Shown: positions 10,746 through 20,519 of the stretch, one piece after another
Numbering within the stretch: position 1 is the stretch's first letter
Layout of the letters: each line of letters starts with the position of its first letter
Assembly: GCF_000304475.1 (NCBI RefSeq)
Contig: NC_018944.1
Coordinates: forward strand, 806,001-870,000
Direction of reading: 5' to 3'
Source of the DNA: Kazachstania africana CBS 2517
Taxonomy: Eukaryota; Ascomycota; Saccharomycetes; Saccharomycetales; Saccharomycetaceae
DNA length: 64,000 nt
Translations under genes and position numbers: made by a program
Notes under the pieces: generated by a model
What the model was told of the DNA's origin: nothing
What the model saw: only the letters and a program-made list of their open reading frames with translations
Database searches by the model: none

Positions 10746-12319
10746 ATCCACAACATGAACACTAATTACTATGATAACACACAATAGACAAGCTTTGATC
10801 TTCCTTTACGTCACTTTTTTCATCGTAAAATGTCAAGATCATTTTTGAATATACAGCAACCCTATGTACCCCAGCTCGTTCAATGACTTCAGTTGTTAAC
10901 CGATCGAAACCCAAAATTCATCTATTCGAATGACGCCTTTACGACAGCAACATGTTTACTCTGCATTAATGTACATCCCATGGCAGGACTCTTAGCAATT
11001 ATTCGTCGTCATAAATAAAACAAGTTGGTCCAGAACATTCTTTCTTAGTTTTTCAATTATTCTTTTTCAAAATTTTAGGCGTCAGTAACTGTTATTGCTT
11101 GCTATTATTCCTGAATGGATATTATAAAATGTAAACCAAAAGGTCAGATGATTGAGTGTAAATATATTATTCGGTTGTCATTGCAGGCCCGCTTTTATAA
11201 AGATATCTACAGTATAAACTTTTCATCATTCTCAGTAAATAGAATCTTCCTCTTGAAAATATATGTAAAATAAGTCTCGTAAGTGCAGAAATCCATTTTT
11301 CCATAACGTATGAGAAGTATTTATGTGATAAAAGCATTCAAGATGGTTTTGTTTTTCCTGTGGTGAGTATTATATAGTCCGATTTATGTTATAGCATGGC
11401 GTATGAAATGGAAGTACCGCTTTTGTTGTCATCATGTCCATGTTATCAGAACTCTACCATGGCATTGCTCCCTCCCGATATAGTCTTGAATCTTCGTACC
11501 TGACTGGAGATGTTCTCATTGCGGTTCAATAATTTTTTACATTTAGCGGGTGAATGTCATAAATATTGTAATAAAAATGATAAACATAGCTCAATATAGA
11601 GCTAACAAATATCAATATAATAAAACAAGAAGAGCGTTCAAATAGAAGAGAGGTTGTAGGTAATTGAATTAAATGATAATTCTAATAGTTTTCAAATATC
11701 ATTTATATCAAAACTTATGCCAAAAAGTACAATGAAAATAAGCTCCACATGACTAACTTGTAAAACACCCACACTGTGAGCATATATGCATTCACTATGC
11801 TCTCCTATATATGAGTTCTAGCGTCCTCATAATCTGCCCATCCATCATCATATATGCTATAGTTCCAGTCCGAGACGCATTCAGTAAATTAAGTCATCTG
11901 CACATTCGGTAATGCAAAACTCTTTCCAAAATTCAATGAAATACAATTATAAACTAGCAATTATATATCAGCATCCATAACTATATAGCGTCATTTGTCA
12001 CACACTATTCATTATGTTCATTCAATATCGACGTCAAAGCCTTATTGAGCCTTGTTCTACATTGCGCGATGCTCAATATGCCCGTGCTAAAAAAAACACA
12101 ACAAGCTTGAAAAGACTTGCACAGCCATCATCACTGCAACATCGCATACAGTTTAATCCTCGATATATTGACGGTAGTTGCGGACATATACGCGTCGTTT
12201 GCTTTAAAAAGAGATATACCATTCACCATTAGGATATCGAAAGACTTTTTTTTTGTCTTTTGACTATCATTTTTCCAGAACGTATAATCTACAAGAGATA
12301 GCTACTTACACTGGTCTAA
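10746..12319. other. Long intergenic region between LTR copy 1 and YPS7; no gene seen
   Basis: About 1.57 kb of AT-rich sequence without homology I recognise. The longest frame (12014-12232, 72 codons) is low in complexity and overlaps the expected YPS7 promoter, so I do not call it. The last about 300 bp should hold the YPS7 promoter. Some of the stretch may be older transposon debris, but I could not match it to the two LTR copies. Confidence 0.5.
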
Positions 12320-14110
12320 ATGCAATATTCTTTCATTTACCTGATTTTCATTTTGCATATATGCTTTAGTGCATGTGCGTCTACTGGTAAGAGTTCCCTG
12401 TCGTCGACAACATCTTCTTCTAAAAAGAGTTCTACTCGTTCATCTTCTTCATCCAGCGCTTCCTCTACATCCTCCAGTAACTCTACAAGGGGAATAGAAT
12501 ATGTTGCATTAGGAGTTGGAAAAAATTTACAAGGTCGTTACTACGTCAACGCATCTGTTGGGGAACCTCAGCAAGAACAATCACTGGTATTAGATACAAC
12601 GGAGCCTTACTTATGGGTAATTTCGGGAAATGTTGAGATGAACTGTACTGATACAAATAATGTGTGTAATGCAAACTCACTCTATTATTATAATGAATCG
12701 TCGAGTGCAGTTGCTATAGACGAGAATGCAGACTACCAAATGGATTTCCTGAATTATGTTTCATTTGCCGGTTCTTCCTATATGGATACTATTAATTTTA
12801 CAGATATTAGCATTAAGAATAATTATACTAATACCCTATTGCAGTCAAATTTATCAGCGTACGTTAATTTAACAAATGATCATCTCTGGGTGAAGAACGT
12901 CTCGTTTCTAGACTCTACCACTGCAACAAGTCTGTACTCCGGTGTACTTGGCCTTGGCGGTTCCATAACATCTTCAAATGAGTACGAAAACAGTGGCAAC
13001 TATGACAGTTCTTACTTTATTTTCAATAAGTTCAAGGAGGCGAATATCACACAATCGAATTCATATTCTCTTTGGTTAGTGGAGGACGAGTCCTCTTTGA
13101 CGACGACTTCCACAAAATTTGAAGAAGAGGGGACATTCGGGAAATTATTGTTAGGTGTGATTGATCCTGCTCTGTATCGTGGTTCACTATACCAGTTCGA
13201 TATGATACCATATGTTGATCCAGAGTCATTGGTCTCATCCCAAGGCTACCCTATACTACCAATGGGCGTAATTTATGTTAAATCTGAATCTGGTGCTCGA
13301 CTTAATGTGACTTCAAAAGATTTTTTGGAACCTGTACTACTAGATTCTTCACAACAAGGTAACTATTTACCAGAAAACGCAATTATCCAAATTGCCATTC
13401 AAATCGGTGCTACATATATCGAATCGATGGACAGATGGCTAGTAAGTTGTGATATGGCATCCTACGGTGCCAGCGTTCTTTTCACATTCGATGGACTAGA
13501 AATCGATGTTCCATTAGAAAATTTATTGACAAATACGTTTGAAACTGGTAGTAACAGCAGTATATATTATTCCGATGGGGAAACTGCATGCGCTTTAACG
13601 ATCTATGATAATGCCAATATGGGGTACAATCTGTTAGGAAGTGCATTCTTCAGAAATACGTACATTGCCGTTGATCTCGAGGGAAACACGGTAGCTATTG
13701 CTCAAGCAAAGCCTAGTGATGAAGACGATTCTTCAAATCTTTCGGCTACTACTCTACCTGCAGCAGCTATCAAGTCCCATTTCATTCCTTATGCATATTA
13801 CAGAAATTTAACAAATTACTCTACAATGTCGTTGGTACCATCAAGTGTTACGAATGACGACAGCACCATCCCATATCAACTCTCTGCAAGCGTCTTTTCC
13901 AATGGCATAGTTACTGCGCAACAACGCTCTTTCTTCGACACAACAAGATCTTCTACTACAAAATCTTCCAGCACGGAATTCAACAACATCGAAGGCTCCA
14001 CATCCAACCAGGCCAACCACATAAAACCTTTCGCTGCGCCACAACACCATGACCACCAGCAGGGACTGTTCGCGGTATGCATACTGTACCTACTCGGACT
14101 TATTATCTAA
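12320..14110 (+). CDS. YPS7: Yapsin-family GPI-anchored aspartyl protease-like protein, Yps7 type
   Basis: 596 residues. An N-terminal signal peptide (about residues 1-20) is followed by a Ser/Thr-rich linker (23-56), a pepsin-like bilobal region, a second Ser/Thr-rich stalk (about 540-570) and a hydrophobic C-terminal tail of about 15 residues ending in LLGLII. That tail fits a GPI-attachment signal. There are many N-glycosylation sequons. Yapsins work at the cell surface and help maintain the wall. The two catalytic motifs are not canonical: the first is VLDTTEP (Asp92) instead of DTG, and the second is LLDSSQQ (Asp342) instead of DSG/DTG. Both aspartates are kept. The PAL1 neighbour matches S. 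cerevisiae YDR348C-YDR349C, which supports YPS7 over other yapsins. Whether it cleaves peptides is uncertain. Confidence 0.88.
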   Translation: MQYSFIYLIFILHICFSACASTGKSSLSSTTSSSKKSSTRSSSSSSASSTSSSNSTRGIEYVALGVGKNLQGRYYVNASVGEPQQEQSLVLDTTEPYLWVISGNVEMNCTDTNNVCNANSLYYYNESSSAVAIDENADYQMDFLNYVSFAGSSYMDTINFTDISIKNNYTNTLLQSNLSAYVNLTNDHLWVKNVSFLDSTTATSLYSGVLGLGGSITSSNEYENSGNYDSSYFIFNKFKEANITQSNSYSLWLVEDESSLTTTSTKFEEEGTFGKLLLGVIDPALYRGSLYQFDMIPYVDPESLVSSQGYPILPMGVIYVKSESGARLNVTSKDFLEPVLLDSSQQGNYLPENAIIQIAIQIGATYIESMDRWLVSCDMASYGASVLFTFDGLEIDVPLENLLTNTFETGSNSSIYYSDGETACALTIYDNANMGYNLLGSAFFRNTYIAVDLEGNTVAIAQAKPSDEDDSSNLSATTLPAAAIKSHFIPYAYYRNLTNYSTMSLVPSSVTNDDSTIPYQLSASVFSNGIVTAQQRSFFDTTRSSTTKSSSTEFNNIEGSTSNQANHIKPFAAPQHHDHQQGLFAVCILYLLGLII

Positions 14111-14486
14111 GATACCACTATGAGAAACTGTCCACAAGCTTCAAGTACCAGCACCTCGTCAAACACGATATGGCAATTTTTTCTTCTTTTGGCTTATATA
14201 AGAAAAAAAGAAAGCGAGTTTTGTGGCGCTGCGGGCTGTTCTGTGGTCGAGGCGGGCAAAAAGTTTTTCTTTTCCTGTATAGGGCAAAATCTCATTTCTT
14301 TTTGGTGTTTCCTGTCATTTTTGCATTGAAGAGGAAGAAACGAAAGTTGGTTGATCTCGTTGAATTTTAAGATTGATTGACACGCATTTCTCGAGAAAGG
14401 AAGGCCCTCTTAATTAGATATCTTGTAATTGCTTCAAGAACTGTTTCTTTGACGAATAGGATTTGTAAGAACGAACATCACATATA
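14111..14486. other. YPS7-PAL1 intergenic region
   Basis: 376 bp between the YPS7 stop and the PAL1 start. It holds short open frames on the plus strand (for example 14120-14329) with no family resemblance, and a TTATATAAG TATA-like element near 14196. I see only the PAL1 promoter here. Confidence 0.4.
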
Positions 14487-15785
14487 ATGACGGGTAAAGT
14501 ACAGTATCAGAACGGAAGACCATTTTCAACCACGAACCCATTCAGAAACGTCACAGCTATGGAATTGGATGGCAGTACAGAGGATGAGCAATTCAAGCAG
14601 TGGGCACAGAATATGCATCGAGATTTAGCTAGGGATCCAAGTTTTAGACAGGAATCGCCAGTTAGTAGGAGATCATTCCGTAGTTCCACTCCACCGACTC
14701 CAAAACACGTCTCTACAAACCCATTTCTAGATGATGCAGATTTAGAAAGAGTGCCTAATACAACGAATAATGTGTCTCCCCAACGTCCCAAACAATACTC
14801 TACAGCAAGAGAGGAAAAAGATAGGTTGAGAGAAAAATATTATGAAAATGATGACGGACATAATGACACCAATGTAAATCAGGATCAACCACCATCATAC
14901 GATGAGATAGTGCCCAAAAATAAAGATAAATCTAAATACCCGGGAGAGAAGGGTTCGTCTCGTCACAGCTCTCGTCGCCATCACAATTCACCATCACAAC
15001 ATCGTCACGAGCATCGTTCAAGTAGATATCACAGCTCTTCAACGTCATCCTCTAACAGAAAAGATAAAGAAAAGAAGAAAACAAAACCGCCAAAAAATGT
15101 CGATACAATTGATAAATTGGATGTCACCGGTCTCTTTGGTGGATCATTCCACCACGACGGTCCGTTTGACGCTTGCACGCCACACAGAAACAAAAATATA
15201 AAAGCTGCACCAGTATTGGCCTTCCCTGTAAATGGCCCAAATAGTACAATTGGAGGTGCACCAACTGTAAAAAAATTCGCAATAAGTGAAGTGTTCGGTG
15301 TACACAGTGTCGATGATGAAGATGATGCCATATACGAAAATAAAAATAAGAAGAAAAATGTATTGAGAAAAAATGTTGGTGAAGTTAAACAAGTTGATGT
15401 TAAGAATAAAGAAGTTGTTCACGGCCCAGAAACTGGTGGGTTAGGTTCAAGCACATTTTTAGATGGAACTCCTGCTGTTGGTCATACCTTACAACGAGGT
15501 AAAACAGTCTCCTATAAGCCTAGACCGCACACCAATAGCCTTGGTAGTGCTGGTATTCAAAGGAATATGACTATAAACTCCGGTCCTTCTACTAGACAAA
15601 GATATGATAGTGCAGGTAGTTCTAATAGATCGAGAATGAACAGAGAACCAAGTTCAGGGCTTGACTATGACGATGAGGAAGAAGATATATATCTTGGTGT
15701 TCGTATCGATCCAAATGCCAAGAAAGAGTCCACTGGTAATAAATTTTTAAGACGAGTTAAAAGTTTGAAAGTGGGAAGAAAATGA
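14487..15785 (+). CDS. PAL1: Pal1-family endocytic / cell-cortex protein
   Basis: 432 residues, mostly polar and likely disordered. The Pal1 family block lies around residues 205-245, with the signature GLFGGSFHHDGPFDACTPHR. Two NPF tripeptides (17-19 and 78-80) are ligands for EH domains such as those of Ede1 and Pan1. A PPSY motif (135-138) fits the PPxY consensus bound by Rsp5 WW domains. The His/Ser/Lys-rich stretch 155-200 is low in complexity. S. cerevisiae Pal1 is found at early endocytic sites. Two duplicates exist there (PAL1 and YHR097C); flanking YPS7 and MRP1 favour the PAL1 name, but either ohnologue could be meant. It is convergent with MRP1, 105 bp away. Confidence 0.9.
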   Translation: MTGKVQYQNGRPFSTTNPFRNVTAMELDGSTEDEQFKQWAQNMHRDLARDPSFRQESPVSRRSFRSSTPPTPKHVSTNPFLDDADLERVPNTTNNVSPQRPKQYSTAREEKDRLREKYYENDDGHNDTNVNQDQPPSYDEIVPKNKDKSKYPGEKGSSRHSSRRHHNSPSQHRHEHRSSRYHSSSTSSSNRKDKEKKKTKPPKNVDTIDKLDVTGLFGGSFHHDGPFDACTPHRNKNIKAAPVLAFPVNGPNSTIGGAPTVKKFAISEVFGVHSVDDEDDAIYENKNKKKNVLRKNVGEVKQVDVKNKEVVHGPETGGLGSSTFLDGTPAVGHTLQRGKTVSYKPRPHTNSLGSAGIQRNMTINSGPSTRQRYDSAGSSNRSRMNREPSSGLDYDDEEEDIYLGVRIDPNAKKESTGNKFLRRVKSLKVGRK

Positions 15786-15890
15786 TTTAACAAGTTAAAT
15801 AATACATCAAACTTCATTGGGTTTCATTTTTATACAGGACTGAAGTTATTTAAAGACTATGTACAGAAAGTTTCAAAAAAAGAGAGATAT

Positions 15891-16796
15891 TCAATCATAT
15901 ACAATATTTGACTTTTTCGGTAATCTTGATTGTACAACGTTCCAATCTACTGATTCCCAGACTCTATTCAAATATTCACGTTTACCGAAGACACCATAAT
16001 CAGTTAACCACGATTTTGGTGAAGCATCAATCGCTAATAAGGGAATATAGACTGTTTTCTCAATAGAGGCCAACTGAGCCTCTTCTAGGCTTATGATATC
16101 ATTTTCTGGCGGTGCTTGTTTATTTATTTTATTGTACTCCGCTTTATATTTGTTTATCATATCTATTCTATTATAATTGAAGGGTGATCCACCATTGTAA
16201 GTGTTTAGAATAAAAAGTTTGTCAAAAGTGACCTCGTCTGTAGCGGTTGCATTCATGAACTTGTTTTGAAACTTTCTTGCCAGTAACCATGTGCAACCAT
16301 CCCCTTGAATTGCAAGATTTGAATTCAATAGTAACGTCCTAAATTCTATGACGGAACCAAAGGAATTCTCTATCTCTTTTATGAAGTCGACATTGATTGG
16401 TTCATTGCTAAAATCATTTCCCACTGTTTTCAACAGTTCCTGGGACCCTGGAAGCTTGTCTGGCAATGGTATATTACAACCTTTCAAACTTTTCATGGCA
16501 AAAGTGAGATTGTAAATCAAGGATGCAAACGTGACGATATCTTTTTTCTGAAACGAGTTCAGATTGTTTGTTATCACTGACTGAATGGGCATATTTTGCA
16601 ATTCAGTATTATTCCTCGTAAGATCATTCAATTTTGATGTGTACATCTCTATTCTCTTGAACCACGACGTTTCCAAACCCTTTGCAGAGAATATCCCACG
16701 TAGAGGTTCGTTTCTTTGCAAATGTTCCAAAGCCACCGTTTGGAACCATCGCTGGGAGGGTCTTGCCGCTTGAATACCTCGAGAACTCAACATCAT
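15891..16796 (-). CDS. MRP1: Mitochondrial small-subunit ribosomal protein Mrp1 (SOD-like fold)
   Basis: 301 residues from the ATG at 16796. The open frame continues upstream to a TTG at 16865, but the first ATG begins MMLSSRGIQAARPSQRWFQ. That segment is basic, Ser/Arg-rich and free of acids, as expected of a mitochondrial presequence. The body shows the Fe/Mn superoxide dismutase-like fold used structurally in yeast mitoribosomes (for example EFRTLLLNSNLAIQGDGCTWLLARK and the C-terminal DYGVFGKREYLNRVWESVDW). Mrp1 belongs to the mitochondrial 37S subunit and is not an active dismutase. It is divergent from SVF1, as in S. cerevisiae (YDR346C-YDR347W). Confidence 0.93.
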   Translation of the reverse strand: MMLSSRGIQAARPSQRWFQTVALEHLQRNEPLRGIFSAKGLETSWFKRIEMYTSKLNDLTRNNTELQNMPIQSVITNNLNSFQKKDIVTFASLIYNLTFAMKSLKGCNIPLPDKLPGSQELLKTVGNDFSNEPINVDFIKEIENSFGSVIEFRTLLLNSNLAIQGDGCTWLLARKFQNKFMNATATDEVTFDKLFILNTYNGGSPFNYNRIDMINKYKAEYNKINKQAPPENDIISLEEAQLASIEKTVYIPLLAIDASPKSWLTDYGVFGKREYLNRVWESVDWNVVQSRLPKKSNIVYD

Positions 16797-17380
16797 TGTG
16801 CTTGGATCAGTCTCTCTTAACCATGGGCATCTAGAGAAGAGTTGATTATCTTCTACGCAAGCCAAACGGTTACATATCTCGCTCGACCGGGTAAAACAGC
16901 ATTAGAAGATGTATCATACCATACCAATGAGCAGCGCATCTCACCCAGCCCTTCATACTGGACAGTACCAAGAACTGCACTGGAGGGGTCACTTGTTTTT
17001 CCAGTGCTTGTGACAAGAGATAACTTACGAAGAACCAAGCAACATCGACAAAGCAACTGACAGGGTCACAGGAATGACACGACCGGCCAACATAGAGAAC
17101 TGCAAATCTTCTGTCAACAACCGCCACAGTAAGCCTAAGTGCTGAGACTCCAACGATGAATGGCCACATTCTCTGCTCTAATTAGTTTGTTGATGTTTTC
17201 ACTCAACGTCTTCTCGACAAATTTTTTTTTCCCTCTTCTCTCTCGATACCAGAAAAAATCAAATGTCAATGAGCTGATTGATGATGCCATACACTGTTCA
17301 AAAGAGACAAAATTACAGGATTCTATTCTTGAAACAAACACTACTCGTTCAGCCGATCGTCTATTTCATATACAGAAACT
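16797..17380. promoter_or_regulatory. Divergent promoter region MRP1 / SVF1
   Basis: 584 bp between two divergent starts. Open frames on both strands here overlap each other and have no family features. I do not recognise a specific factor site. T-rich tracts near 17217-17232 are typical of nucleosome-poor yeast promoters. Confidence 0.4.
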
Positions 17381-18682
17381 ATGTTAAAGTGGATTCAAGG
17401 TGGCATTTCTGCTGTTACAGGTCTAGCTGAGCCAGAATACGGTAAGGACTATATCCATACTATTTCCGACAAATTAACTGGTAAGCAGCCATATCGTGCT
17501 ACTACCCGTGATGATTTCAACTGGTTGAACCCAGACTACACGAATGTCGAGACTGCTACTTTCTATTTTAGTGACTTAGACACTGGTATCGTTGGTTTTG
17601 CTCAAATCATTCATTCATCGATTATTGGATTCCACACGGCTGCTCAATTTACTTTCAGAATTTTCGATTCAAAGAACCCTGAATCCTTAAATTTATGGAC
17701 ATCTACCAAACTAGATAATTTCAGACCAGAAGGTCCAAATTTCTACGCTGATAACCTCTCCATCGAATTAAGTGAAGATAATACTACGTACCATATCGTT
17801 TCTAACGTCAACGAGCAATCTACCGTGGATATTGAAGTGACCAGATTGACTCCAGGTGCTAAAGCAGGTGAAGATCCAACTACTTATTTTGGTGACAATA
17901 TTGATGAACCATGGGGCTCAATGAGACACACATTCTGGCCAAGAAATAAATGTGTTGGTAAAATTAATTTGAAGAAACCAATTAAATCTGAAGAAACCGA
18001 ACAAGAGATCACTACAGAGGAAAGTACCGAAGAAAGCACTGAGGAAACAGAACCATCTGTGGCCTACGAAGACCAAGAAATTGTGTTCACAGAATCTAAA
18101 CCCGCTTTTTCTATGTTTGTTCTCGCCTTCCAAGGTATGAAGCCACATCATGCTGCCAAAGCTTGGAATTTTGTCTATATGCACACCAAAACCCATTCTG
18201 CCGTCCTAATGGAATACATCACACCAAAATCTTATGCAAACACTAAGGTCTCCGTCGGTATCATCACGTCAGATGATGATGTTCTTACCCTATCTACTAC
18301 AAATAACTATGAACATCTAAACACTGAAGTCGATGAAATTGGCTGGAACGTCCCAAAGGACATCAAGGTCTCAATCAGCGGTGTCAGTTCAAAATTATCT
18401 GATGAAGAAATAGCTGAAAAGGGAAGCGAAGGCGAAAAAGTTGTTGCAGTCATCGAAGCTCCTTTAAAGAACTTAGTAGAAAGAGTCGATGTTATGGGCG
18501 AATTGCCAGGTTTTGTTAAGAATATCGTTTCAGGTGTTGCAGGTACAAAACCTTTCATTTATCAATATGCTAGTGACGATTTCTGCATGCAAGTCAACAA
18601 TGGCGAAAAAGAACAAGGTCTAGGTTGGGCAGAAGTTACTTTCATTTCTCAATCCGATGTTGAACCACAACAAGACAATTAG
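17381..18682 (+). CDS. SVF1: Svf1, ceramide-transfer / survival factor
   Basis: 433 residues. The N-terminus MLKWIQGGISAVTG forms an amphipathic helix that in S. cerevisiae targets Svf1 to membranes. Two lipocalin-like halves follow, with family blocks such as NVETATFYFSDLDTG (about 55-69), DEPWGSMRHTFWPRN and FQGMKPHHAAKAWNF. An acidic Glu/Thr-rich insertion (about 206-230) separates them. The C-terminus keeps GFVKNIVSGVAGTKPFIYQY. Svf1 moves ceramides from ER to Golgi and is needed for survival of oxidative and cold stress. It lies between MRP1 and a hexose transporter, as in S. cerevisiae (YDR345-347). Confidence 0.96.
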   Translation: MLKWIQGGISAVTGLAEPEYGKDYIHTISDKLTGKQPYRATTRDDFNWLNPDYTNVETATFYFSDLDTGIVGFAQIIHSSIIGFHTAAQFTFRIFDSKNPESLNLWTSTKLDNFRPEGPNFYADNLSIELSEDNTTYHIVSNVNEQSTVDIEVTRLTPGAKAGEDPTTYFGDNIDEPWGSMRHTFWPRNKCVGKINLKKPIKSEETEQEITTEESTEESTEETEPSVAYEDQEIVFTESKPAFSMFVLAFQGMKPHHAAKAWNFVYMHTKTHSAVLMEYITPKSYANTKVSVGIITSDDDVLTLSTTNNYEHLNTEVDEIGWNVPKDIKVSISGVSSKLSDEEIAEKGSEGEKVVAVIEAPLKNLVERVDVMGELPGFVKNIVSGVAGTKPFIYQYASDDFCMQVNNGEKEQGLGWAEVTFISQSDVEPQQDN

Positions 18683-19369
18683 TTTACCCAATGCCATAGT
18701 AGAATTGCTTTCCTGTATACTGCATTATACCATTGAACCAAACTGAAATTAAGAATATAGATATGTATAGAAAATATTAGCGCTACTTTTAATTCGATAA
18801 AAATAATTAATTTGATTTCCTGCATTTACCAATGTGACAGTTGAAACTTATATCAAAAAATAATATTGGGGAACAATGAACTCAAATATATTCTACATTT
18901 TGATTTAAAAATTGAGAGACCATAACCGTACAAATAGGAGTTACACGGTCGGTCAAAAATGAGATACTCCGTGTGGGAACGACGATATTCTTCTCCTGGT
19001 TACAAAAATGATGGGAGCGGGACTGAGGGAGCACCTCATCGACTTTAAACTCAGGAAAGAGATCTGACTTCAAAACAGTTCCAAGGCTTGCGCGGAAAAA
19101 TCTCATGCTTTCAGAAGACGGTGCCAAGAATCTCCGTTAAGAGATTGTGGAGACACCAAATTGGTAGAAAATGGGCAGAACATACAGTACTGAAATTTAT
19201 GAGGGGAAGAGTAAAACAACTTTCTAATAAATTTGAAAGTAGCGGGCTGTTCTGCTTTCTCAGCAGTAAAGCTCTTGCACTTGTCGCGTATTCTTTACTG
19301 GGAACATGTATGCAATATCCAAATTTACTGCAGCTGTGTCAAAAAGTGCAACCGAACAAAGGAATTATA

Positions 19370-20174
19370 CGGAAAATTCTCTTCTCCATTTCATCCGTTG
19401 TGATCTCTATGGAAATATGATTTTTCCGACATTTTTCGAAGGGCCCACATCAAAAGAGAGAAGAAAAGGATATAAAAAGCAGAAGATGAACGAATTTTTC
19501 GGAAAATATACCATACGAATATATCTCCACTGAGTAGAAATTTTTTTAATGAAGATTTGAGCTTTCTTATTGGCAAGGCCAAATTATCCAGTTTGGCTTT
19601 TTTTTTGTACGTTAGTATGATAATATTGTCTTGTCCCTCTGAGTTGCTTACGTATATGGGGTCAAAAAATCCCACATTTATTAAGAAAAAGAAATGCGTT
19701 ATACATAGATAGAATTTCCTTATTAAGTCTCGAGGCTCTTGTTAAGAACCGAGACATAAGGTAACCGGCACTAGACACTTTTTGACAAGAGGAAAAATTT
19801 GGGGCCCCATCTTTGATCTTTTCTTCTTGAAGGAAAAAACAGAACAAAAAGAAATTAAGATGGAGAAAACGGTACATTTTACGCTTCCGTGGTGAGATTG
19901 CTTTCTTCGAAGCATGATCTCTTCCACATAACGGAAAAGTGGGTTATATATGTCATCGGTGCCGAGAATTTTCCGTCCATTTCTTTTTGTGTTATCTTCG
20001 AATATTTTTCATTTAATGTCGCACTGAATGCCCTGCAGTTAAACGCCTTGAATTAACCCGATCATAGACGTATTGTGTTCTAATGTTTATCCGGATACAG
20101 AGAAATTGCGTAGAAATAATTCTTCCAGGTATTGTTCCTCGAAAGGCGGCAGTTTATAGTTACTTTTTTTTCCG
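19370..20174. promoter_or_regulatory. Cluster of Rgt1-type sites (CGGANNA) upstream of the hexose transporter
   Basis: Eight exact matches to CGGANNA or its complement TNNTCCG fall within about 800 bp: 19370-19376, 19391-19397, 19422-19428, 19500-19506, 19932-19938, 19969-19975, 20087-20093 and 20168-20174. Chance would give one or two. Rgt1 is the repressor that keeps HXT genes off without glucose, so glucose-regulated expression is likely. The 20087 site is part of a 10-bp palindrome, TATCCGGATA at 20088-20097. Confidence 0.6.
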
Positions 20175-20397
20175 TTTCATGGGCAGTCCCACAAAGAAAT
20201 AGTCGTGGAAGTTTGTGACGACCGGAAATACCTGGAAAAATAGTTTTTCCAGTGATTTGCTGCAGATATAATATGCAACAAAACAGGAAACATAGAGTAA
20301 TTCTTGCAGTCTTCACTAAAATAATGGTAGAGAACGGTTCGTTCTTTAGTAATTTTCTCGAAAGTTTTTCATTGCGACTTTGTTCGAACAGAAATCA

Positions 20398-20405
20398 TAT
20401 AAATA
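20398..20405 (+). promoter_or_regulatory. TATA box of the hexose transporter
   Basis: TATAAATA lies 115 bp upstream of the chosen ATG (20520), within the usual yeast distance, and is followed by a pyrimidine-rich stretch typical of highly expressed genes. Confidence 0.55.
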
Positions 20406-20519
20406 TGAGAAAAGATTTTATTCTCTTCCCCATATTTTTTTATTGTATCTGTTACTTTCTTATAATTCAATTCTTTTTTGTGTTTTTTTAGAAAGAATAT
20501 CAATCAAACGTTGAATACA

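Larger units (their letters stand above)
18683..20519. promoter_or_regulatory. Long hexose-transporter upstream region; no gene seen
   Basis: 1.84 kb between the SVF1 stop and the transporter ATG. Short open frames on both strands lack homology and have poor codon use. The region is long for this genome, as is usual for HXT promoters, and its distal half to middle carries the Rgt1-type sites listed separately. Nothing else is recognised. Confidence 0.5.

Noticed and set aside
12014..12232. 72-codon frame upstream of YPS7
   Set aside because: No family resemblance, lies in the expected promoter, composition not protein-like.
16797..16865. MRP1 frame extended to 16865
   Set aside because: It begins with TTG; the first ATG (16796) opens a typical mitochondrial presequence.
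20478..20519. HXT frame extended to 20478
   Set aside because: TTG start inside the T-rich leader; the ATG at 20520 gives the normal polar HXT tail.
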